DNA of 64,000 nucleotides, taken from Blasia pusilla (lineage: Eukaryota; Marchantiophyta; Marchantiopsida; Blasiales). Position 1 is the first letter of the stretch; every line of letters begins with the position of its first letter. Below, in pieces: positions 57,437 to 64,000 of this stretch. Where the stretch lies: assembly GCA_050084515.1 (NCBI GenBank), contig CM114271.1, forward strand, positions 33,294,001 to 33,358,000, in the 5' to 3' direction. Position numbers and translations under genes: made by a program. The notes beneath the pieces were generated by a model, which was given only the letters and a program-made list of their open reading frames with translations, was not told where the DNA came from and did not search any database.

Positions 57437-58523
57437 CTATTTAAACAATGTTGCTCGCACTAGTTCACCTACGATTGCTCTTCTCCTCACAATTGTACTT
57501 CCAAGTTGTGATTGGATAATTCCACCATTCATCCTCTCATCCACTAGATTAATGTCTTGCGGTAAGGGCTTTGTAGGTAGGATAATCAAATTTTGCAGAA
57601 TTCCACATACAAGCGTTACTTTAGAAACCATTTCTAGAGACATTGGACAATCACGTAGAATTGTCCATCTTTTTTTCAAATGACCAAAAGATTTTTCTAT
57701 TTTCATCCTTGCATTTGATGTATGTCTATCAAATATAATTTCCAATGGATTGCCTTGATGTAGGTTTTGATGGAAGCCCTTCAATAGCCATGGTTGTAGG
57801 GGATAGGCTATATCCCCAAGTATTATGGGCTGAATGACTTAAACCTCTTTGTGATCAAGTGGCAATATAATTTTTTTGTTGAGAAAGGATACGTTTCTCT
57901 TCAATGCATTAAAACACTATGGATTTCCTTCAATATGCACCATCATGAGTGGATCCGGGCTCAATACAACATAAGTCCCAAAACTTCATATCGACATCAC
58001 ATATACCTTGGAGAAGCATTGAATAATCAGAGTGATTATTTCTATATATAGTGCTTTGGGAAACATTTCATAGTAGGTTTGAATTTAGGTTTTACCTGAG
58101 ACCCATCTATGGCTCCTATGGTTTGTGAAACTCCACAAATACGCTTATATTTGCAGATTTGTTCAATCTTTTCATCAATTTTTGGCCATCTAACATATTT
58201 GACGTACAATTTATGTCTTCTGCTTAGAATGTGACTGATAATGGATGTGTATTTGACAATTTCTGATTGTCCAATCTCATATAAGTCACTCAAGATTCGA
58301 AATGGTGGATTGTGGGCAAATCTATAGATAACTACCACAACACACTTTGTTATCTCAACTCTTTTTCTCGCTCTTTCCCACGTTGATATTGGTGGCATGA
58401 ATGGTTCAATCATATCTATTAGTTTATGGAAATTTTCAAAAGATATTGTATATGGACTTCGCATGTGAGTGTAAAGAAAATCGTTATTATAAGTCCAAAC
58501 CTCTTTATGCATGACCTTCAACA
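57437..58523 (-). pseudogene. PIF/Harbinger DDE transposase, interrupted
   Basis: From 58523 down: EVWTYNNDFLYTHMRSPYTI, FRILSDLYEIGQS, the first Asp in GAIDGSQVK, then (58040-57790) a SMLLQGICD.DMKFWD segment with GSTHDGAY, the second Asp in the LGD.AYPLQPWLLKG region, and the Glu in KIEKSFGHLKKRW (57784-57437). This is the DDE_4/harbinger nuclease layout. Several TAG/TGA codons and a shift break it. The N terminus is cut where E5 inserts at 58524. TIRs were not found. Confidence 0.85.
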
Positions 58524-59390
58524 TGTCACATCTTTTAGGATAGATCGGTAAGATGTAGTAGAGAGCCTTCGCGTGTAGTTGAGGACACACTCAAGAGGTC
58601 GAGGATGACCTGTTGAGGCTTTGGGAAACTTGAGAGAGCATGTTTCCCCTTCGTTTCGGCTCATTTGGAGTCATATTGAGGAACAAACTATTTTAGGTAA
58701 GTACCATTTTGAGTATATGGTTGACTTTCTATTTTGGGAAGTGGCCTTTGACCTCCTACATGAGGTCAAGAGCCAAGGAGGTGACTTGGGAGCAGAGGTT
58801 GCCATGGAGAGAGTTTGGGAGAAGAGAGGAGTATACATCAAGGAGAGAGAGCTTGAGAGCTCATTCTCTCGTTGTTGAACGTGTTGACACAAGGCAGTGG
58901 AGCTATGGTCCCTTGCCTTGTGAGTGCAACCCAAGTCTCTCATTAGGAGAGTGGGTTTGGTTTGATATTGAGAGAGACATGTGAGAGTGCACACATGTGA
59001 GATGTATAGTGTTGTGAGAGAGATTTCATCTTATTTTACAAAGAGAGAATTGAGAGGGTGAGAAAGCTCCATGGGAGAGCTCGCTAGTTGCTCGATATTT
59101 GGTGCAGGTTGGGGACCGTGTTCCCCACTTCATGGCTTATGGGAGTGCTCACGGGAGCAAGAGCCGCGCTATTTTGACGTTTGTGTGTCGATTTTTCATG
59201 TGAGAGAGTGGCGCGCGAAAGCGCTACCCAATTTTTTATAGGGATTGAGTATGGGGGCGGGTTGCCCCATGCCGGTGCTCTCAGGAGCACCATGTAGCTT
59301 GCTGATTTGTGCAGGTTTTACATTTTCGTTGGGAAAAATCAGTGCGGAAGTGCTGCCAAAATTTATGTAGGAGAAGAGACATTGGGATTT
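58524..59390 (+). repeat. E5 5' LTR (end uncertain)
   Basis: Bases 58524-58990 match the E3 LTR (complement of 18711-19201): TTTTAGGATAGATCGG, GGTCGAGGATGACCTG, GGTAAGTACCATTTTGAGTATAT (in parts), AAGGAGGTGACTTGGGAG and CTCATTAGGAGAGTGGG. Downstream it differs from E3. A possible LTR end is at 59392 (TTTACAACA), but no convincing tRNA primer site follows, so the boundary is only a guess. Confidence 0.65.
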
Positions 59391-60774
59391 ACAACAGTCC
59401 CCTTCAATATTTATTGGAATGTTTGATTCAAAATATTTTTAAAATCATCGTAGATCGTAAAGTTGTGCACGCTGTGCAATAGACAATGCATGATTTGGAG
59501 CTGCGAGCAGAAAGTTATGGCCAATTTGGCAAAACTGCCATTGTTAGGCAATTTTTAGGGTAAAATTGTTCAAACCGTAAATCTTCCACCTTCAATGGTC
59601 CGCCATCAATGGTCAACCGTCACCATCAACGATCCGCCATCAACACTTCACCGTCACCATTGACGATCCACCATCAACGGTCCACCATCACCGTCAACGA
59701 TCCATCGTCGCCGTCTGTCGTTGACCTTTGACCGTCGACCGCCGCTGCCTCCTACCGCCTCTCAGAGCCGCGTTCGGCCGTTGTCCACCATTGGTTGCCA
59801 TTGCCACTATTATCGAGCGGGCGATCTTCCACGATGGCCGTTGATTCTCTGACTTGCGCCGCCACCACGTTCTTTGTTGTGGCCGTCACCGTCATCGCAG
59901 TTTTGTCATCAATGAATAATGGTAGGTGAGCTTGGATTATGGTGTTTGAGTTTTTTATTTCATTCTGCAATGTTTTGATTGGTAGTCGCTCAACGACAAT
60001 CGAGTACCACGCTGTGACGCCTGTAGCCACAACGTATCGTCGATTGCTACGCCGTGCCGCTCGTGACCGCACCGCACCGTCTTGATCACGGAGCCGCTCC
60101 TTCACTAAGGAGTAGAGCGTCTGTATTGCTGATTGAGGAGGGTATGACACAGAGTGCCGCATCCCATTATCGAGTGCCGTGCCATTTTGTAGTCGTTTCC
60201 GTGCCGTACCGTACTGCTGGATCCGCACCGTATATTGAGGAGGCTTGAGCAATTTCAGTTCGCGAGGAGTACGACTTGCTGATTGGAGGAGTTGTCTTCA
60301 CGATGGAGTTGGGGTCGAGATTTGTACTTGTCGAGGAGTGACATCGACATTATTGTCATGTTATCCATTTTGGTCTCTTACCCTGCACGTATGAGGGATT
60401 TCCGGGTATTGGGAAGTTATTTGGGATATTGTGCTAATGAAGAGAGCATCGATGATGTATGGGTTTAGGGGACATAGACTTGTGTGGGATGTCGTGTTGA
60501 TGTAGTTGATTTGCCGTACCATGCCGTTGGTTTCCGCAGAGCGCACATCTCAGTGAGAGAGTGTAGATTGAGTGCCGTATGTTAGATTGACGGATTGAGT
60601 GATTACTCGCGAGGTTGAGAGTGATCGCATGAGAGGGGCACGAGGGTCATCACTGCGTCCTTTTGGGACTTTGAGAGGCAAGGAGATGGAGATGAGAGTA
60701 GCTTTAGAGAGTTTACCCAGAGTGGTGCGAGGTTTCAAGAGTCTCCACGTGAGAGACCACCTCGATCTCCTTCT
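59391..60774 (+). other. E5 leader with a minisatellite-like patch
   Basis: A noncoding leader between LTR and gag. It contains 59589-59752, a patch of imperfect units built on CCATCAACG(A/G)TCC and ACCGTCACCAT, and otherwise nothing coding. Frames such as 59752-60252 (-) are shadows. Confidence 0.6.
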
Positions 60775-61627
60775 ATGTCGTCTTTAGACGAGGGGGAGAG
60801 TGTGAAGGAGTGTGCTAGTGATCCACTGCACACATTGGGTGGTCCTACCAATTGGGCGTACGAGATGGACGACCGGGGTAGAGGACCACATAGGCTTTCG
60901 GGTGCTATAGGCACTATAGAGTTACACGACTTCATTGCGGAGTTTAGGAGTTGGTGTGACTCACTGCAGGCTATGAACTCCAGAGAGTTTAACCCGTTTA
61001 CAACATGGAACGGTATGTTCCAGCATTTAGAGGGGCCACCCATGGACGATTAGTATGAGTTCTCCCACAGATATGCCCAGGAGATTGAGGCATGGTGACT
61101 CTACTATGACCCACACTATATGTCATGGACGAAACCGTTCCTAGATGAGGAGGAGGCGTGAGGAGAGGCTACTTCCTCTTCCACTAGTGATGTTTTAGGA
61201 GGGGTCACTTGCACTGGAGCTGTTGCACCGTCTAGTCGGGTTCGTCCTAGGTTCAACCCCATGGTTGAGTTCTTCGCTGAGTTGAGGGCAAGCCACCAAG
61301 GGGTACGGACGGAGAAGTTACGGAGCATCCACGACTTCTAGAGGCAGCCAAGTGAGAGTTTGCATGAGGCCTGCACCCGCTTGCGCTAGTTGATTAATGT
61401 CACTTAGGGGTGACAGAGGCTTAAGCTATCCAATCATGGTATGCGATGCTAGACTGGACCTGCAGACATGGGTGCAGGAGGGGATGCTTTGTATGAACAC
61501 CTCCCCTACATTGAGGGATGTTTTTAGGACTGCCGAGAACATTGAGCGCAACATGGCGGAGGAAACCGTAGCCACCATGGATTCTGGGCGAGAGCAGTCA
61601 CGATTGCCTCCACCACCAAAGCAGTAA
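60775..61627 (+). pseudogene. gag: E5 gag
   Basis: One frame from 60775 to 61407 carries a gag core: EFNPFTTWNGMFQHLEGPP, FNPMVEFFAELRASHQG, EKLRSIHDF and SESLHEACTRLR. It is interrupted by TAG 61051, TGA 61096, TGA 61159, TAG 61339, TAG 61387 and TAG 61405, then by a shift (VTEA.AIQSWYAML continues in the next frame to 61627). There is no homology to E1/G1 gag. Gag would build the particle. Confidence 0.85.
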
Positions 61628-61741
61628 CGTGGATTCCGAGATAAGTCTGTAACACCACGAGCTCAGGGAGAATACCAAGAGGCTCTGCCATAGAGACTTG
61701 CGCCTTCATATGCGGCTCAAAAGCAGCCGCCTACGATTACT

Positions 61742-61780
61742 TGTTGGTCATGTGGTGGAGCCCATCATCAGCATGATTGC
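61742..61780 (+). pseudogene. gag (NC): E5 gag zinc knuckle
   Basis: The frame around 61742-61780 reads CWSCGGAHHQHDC, a C-x2-C-x3-H-x4-C knuckle variant used by some plant gypsy elements. It is one frame away from the preceding gag frame. The same DNA is preserved in the relic at 52500-52545. Confidence 0.8.
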
Positions 61781-62222
61781 ACTCGTCAGGGTCATAGGCG
61801 CGTGCCTTAGCATGGAGGAGGAGATGGTGCTGCACCAGGAGGTTATCAGAGTGACTATTGTCAGAGGCACGGTCACACACGCACGAGATGTTTCACCTTG
61901 CACCCTCAGTTACGTCCGGACCAAGGGCTAGAGAGGGCACCAGAGCGAGTTGCCGGTCTGGGTTGGCCTAGAGGTTGTGCATCAGGTGGTCTCATTGGGG
62001 GACGAGGAGTTGGATTTGCCCGAGAGATGGTGGAGTTGCCCGTGGAGGAGGTAGAGTCCCACCACCTAGATGCGTCGAGGGAGACGCCATGCGTGAGCCT
62101 CGGATGGCTACTCAGATACAACAGCTACATTAGTAGATTACTACTATGGCATTGAGGTTACCCGATGCCAGATCCGTGGCATTGACGTCTAATGGAGCCG
62201 CCAGAGATATTTAAGATCTTGG

Positions 62223-63569
62223 TTGGATGTGCGAGGTTGCCCAGATGGAGGCCGCGCAGTTGTTACGCGTGGAGGAGCGGGAAAGTTGGATCCACAACGA
62301 GGGGAAGCCAGGAAACAGACCAAGATTCCTCATTCTTTTACGTTGTCCGAGGTGATGAGGACCCCATCGATGGATCCTGAACAGAGTTCTCGGAGAGTTG
62401 GTGATCTTGTTGGTGTGCAAGCACATAGATTGATGGGAGAAGCGAGTGTGATGACTCCTATTGCTGATGCCCTGGAGGAGCATCTGTCAAGCACGTTGTT
62501 GGGGGCGGCCACTGTTGTGTACCGCCCTCCTTTGTTCTCTGCTTTCGATGTTATGACGTTGGAAGGTACGCCCGCTGAGTTTTTCCGGCTGGCTGCGGCG
62601 CTCTGGGAGCGTGGAGTTGGAGTTCCTGCATCACGTTCAGAGGTGATTGCAGAGGAGGTGATGGACCTGCCCTTGGAGCTTATGCTCGGGCCATCCACTT
62701 CAAATTCATGGCAGGCTGCGGTTGCTAGGATAGCGGAGATGCCTGCTAGACCCGCGATAGAGTGTGCCATGGCTTCTCCTAGTGTTGTTTTGCTGGATAA
62801 CCAGGGAGAGGTATTCCAGTTGGTGAGTCCAATAGGTAGAGCTTTTAGTCCACAGTGCGTCTTGTTGGATTCAGGAGCGCAACCTGTGATGTTGGGGAAA
62901 GCATCATTCAGAGGATTGGGCTTGACGAGAGCCAATATGGAGCGTTGTCCATCCCGGATACAAACATCCTTGGGTGGAGTGAGTACCATACAATATATCA
63001 CCCGACATAAGGTTGTGGTGAGGATTCATCTCGGACACCCTACAGATGAGTCTGTGGTGCGAGCCAAGGCGATAGTGACCGATGCATAGTCCTACGACGT
63101 CTTGGTTGGTGGAGCAGTGTTGTACCCAATGGGGTTTTCCCTAGATTATTGGGAGGAGTCAGCGTCCTACAGACCAAGATGGCAGTTAGGTGATGGGCGC
63201 CTTAGATCATTACCCATTCGATTTACAGGTGGAGTGATTGAGCGACGGCCACGAGAGATGGAGACCTTAGCATCATTTAGCAGCGCCATCACTTGGCCTA
63301 GTGATTTGATTGAGAGACATGCCCATGTAGAGGACACTCCCGTTCTTGACATTTCTATGGAGAGGAGTGTCATGGTTGCCGCATCAGTCCTTGGAGGAGA
63401 GATGCCGCTTTGGGGCTCAACTGAGGAGCTTCGATGCTTAGCCACTGAGCATCTGCAGACCACGTGGAGCGAGATGTTTGCACTAGAGCGTGACGGGTCA
63501 GAGGAATATGAGGTAGCCAAGAGTGCTATGATGACACCCTTGGATACCATACCCCTTATGTGGCGCATC
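62223..63569 (+). pseudogene. pol (PR): E5 aspartic protease and linker, in frame with the methyltransferase
   Basis: A 288-codon frame (62223-63089) leads to the protease FSPQCVLLDSGAQPVMLGKA (Asp-Ser-Gly, as in many plant gypsy elements). After a TAG at 63087-63089, the same frame continues with SYDVLVGGAVLYPMGFSLDYW and ASYRP.WQ.GDGR, the C-terminal flap-like part of this protease type. A roughly 100-residue linker of Glu/Ser-rich composition follows before methyltransferase motif I. There is no frame change from protease to methyltransferase, so they are one polyprotein. Confidence 0.87.
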
Positions 63570-64000
63570 CTAAAGGAGGGTATTCGGGTGTTGGATCTCT
63601 TTGGAGCGATCAACACTGGGTTAGCTTTTGTTTTGTACGCAAGAGTATGTGTGCAATAGTATCTGTATGTGGAGATTGATGATGTTGCGAGGCGCGCTTC
63701 ACTTCACCATGTGGCGCAGTTACGCCTCCGTTTTCTTGACTTGTTGTCTGCGTCCGCTGTCCACGGATACTAGAGTTCCCTACCAAGGGATATTTCATTG
63801 TTGGGGGCGTAGGACTTGGAGCGGGTAGGGGCCATAGATTTGGTCATTGCTGGTTGGCCGTGTCAGGGCCAATCGAGTGCTGGATGAGGTAATGGGTTAG
63901 GTGACACTCGGTCCTGGTTGTTTTGGGAGATGATGCAGATTTTGTGACACTTACAAGAGCATCAGTCTCATTCTCCAACATACTTTCTGGAGAATGTGCC
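63570..64000 (+). pseudogene. E5 cytosine-5 DNA methyltransferase, motifs I-VI (runs off the window)
   Basis: In the same frame as the protease, motif I reads GIRVLDLFGAINTGLAFVL (S-adenosylmethionine binding). A motif II/III-like stretch follows with YVEIDDVARRA and HHVAQLRLRFLDLLS. Motif IV reads AIDLVIAGWPCQG (catalytic Cys codon TGT 63861-63863), followed by GDTRSWLFWEMM and motif VI FLENV. Stops occur at TAG 63657, TAG 63771, TAG 63810, TGA 63885 and TGA 63945. The E3 copy has CGA (Arg) where this one has TGA at 63885, and CGG where this one has TGA at 63945. Together with E3 it gives all core motifs of a DNMT3/DRM-like enzyme. Confidence 0.92.

Larger units (their letters stand above)
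58524..64000 (+). mobile_element. Gypsy element E5 with methyltransferase (5' half; continues past the window)
   Basis: Second copy of the E3 family, in + orientation, inserted into the PIF transposase. The LTR starts TGTCACATC at 58524 (flank CAACA at 58519-58523). A long leader is followed by gag (60775-61800), protease and methyltransferase (62223-64000). The 3' half lies outside the window, so the target duplication cannot be checked. The whole coding path is full of TAG and TGA stops. Confidence 0.88.

Noticed and set aside
59392-59420. E5 LTR end with primer binding site
   Set aside because: TTTACAACA could end the LTR, but the next bases do not match a known tRNA 3' end. The boundary is left open.
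62330-63001. 223-codon minus frame over the E5 protease
   Set aside because: It is the shadow of the protease frame on the + strand, which carries recognisable motifs.
1-64000. CRISPR array, bacterial operon or prophage
   Set aside because: The direct repeats are LTRs or tandem units without CRISPR spacing. Gene content is plant-like and no bacterial gene was seen.
1-64000. tRNA or rRNA genes
   Set aside because: I found only tRNA-complementary primer sites (4527, 12063). No cloverleaf or rRNA core was recognised by eye. A covariance search would be decisive.

Overview
This is repeat-dominated nuclear DNA from a land plant (or close streptophyte). The evidence is Ty3/gypsy chromoviruses primed by initiator tRNA-Met, Ty1/copia and PIF/Harbinger remnants, a (TC)n tract upstream of an NDR1/HIN1-like LEA_2 gene with a probable 5' UTR intron, and an EngA/Der-type GTPase exon of plant organelle type. 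Only one intact host gene is convincing (44160-44864). The sequence does not fix the species. A fern, lycophyte or bryophyte is a guess based on the methyltransferase retrotransposon and the repeat load.

Layout. 0-3.5 kb holds decayed repeats. 3.48-26.89 kb is one nested retrotransposon stack. The outermost element is a chromovirus (E1, + strand, 5' LTR 3484-4524, TSD CCAAT). Its gag is interrupted by a minus-strand gypsy element (E3, 5245-19201). E3 carries a young chromovirus (G1, 5753-13108) in its own 3' LTR, and a solo LTR (16808-17811, TSD GTCTC) between its methyltransferase and reverse transcriptase. E1 resumes at 19202 and stops inside RT at 20734. Its 3' half lies inverted at 23217-26887 with the matching CCAAT site duplication, so one inversion of about 6.15 kb split the element. 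26.9-31.5 kb holds a TIR element, tandem units with a GTGC-rich palindrome, and an EngA/Der pseudogene exon. 31.9-33.7 kb is the 3' end of a copia element. 33.7-43.5 kb is mostly AT-rich decayed DNA. 43.5-44.9 kb is the LEA_2 gene. 45-56 kb holds small inverted and tandem repeats, one 263-codon open frame, and a gag relic of the E3 family. 56.2-58.5 kb is a PIF/Harbinger element. It is cut by a plus-strand relative of E3 (E5, from 58524) that runs off the right edge.

The main discovery is the E3/E5 family. Read together, the two damaged copies give the order LTR, gag with zinc knuckle, aspartic protease, a DNMT3/DRM-like cytosine-5 methyltransferase in the same frame as the protease, RT, RNase H, integrase, and a PHD-type zinc finger at the integrase C terminus. 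The element thus encodes a putative DNA-methylation writer and a putative chromatin reader. Both copies are dead. Their stop codons are nearly all TAG or TGA of the kind produced by C-to-T change at CAG and CGA, as expected for methylated DNA decaying by deamination. Capture of methyltransferases by retrotransposons has been reported in dinoflagellates and charophyte algae. The PHD finger, and the presence in what looks like a land plant, are the parts I would check for novelty.
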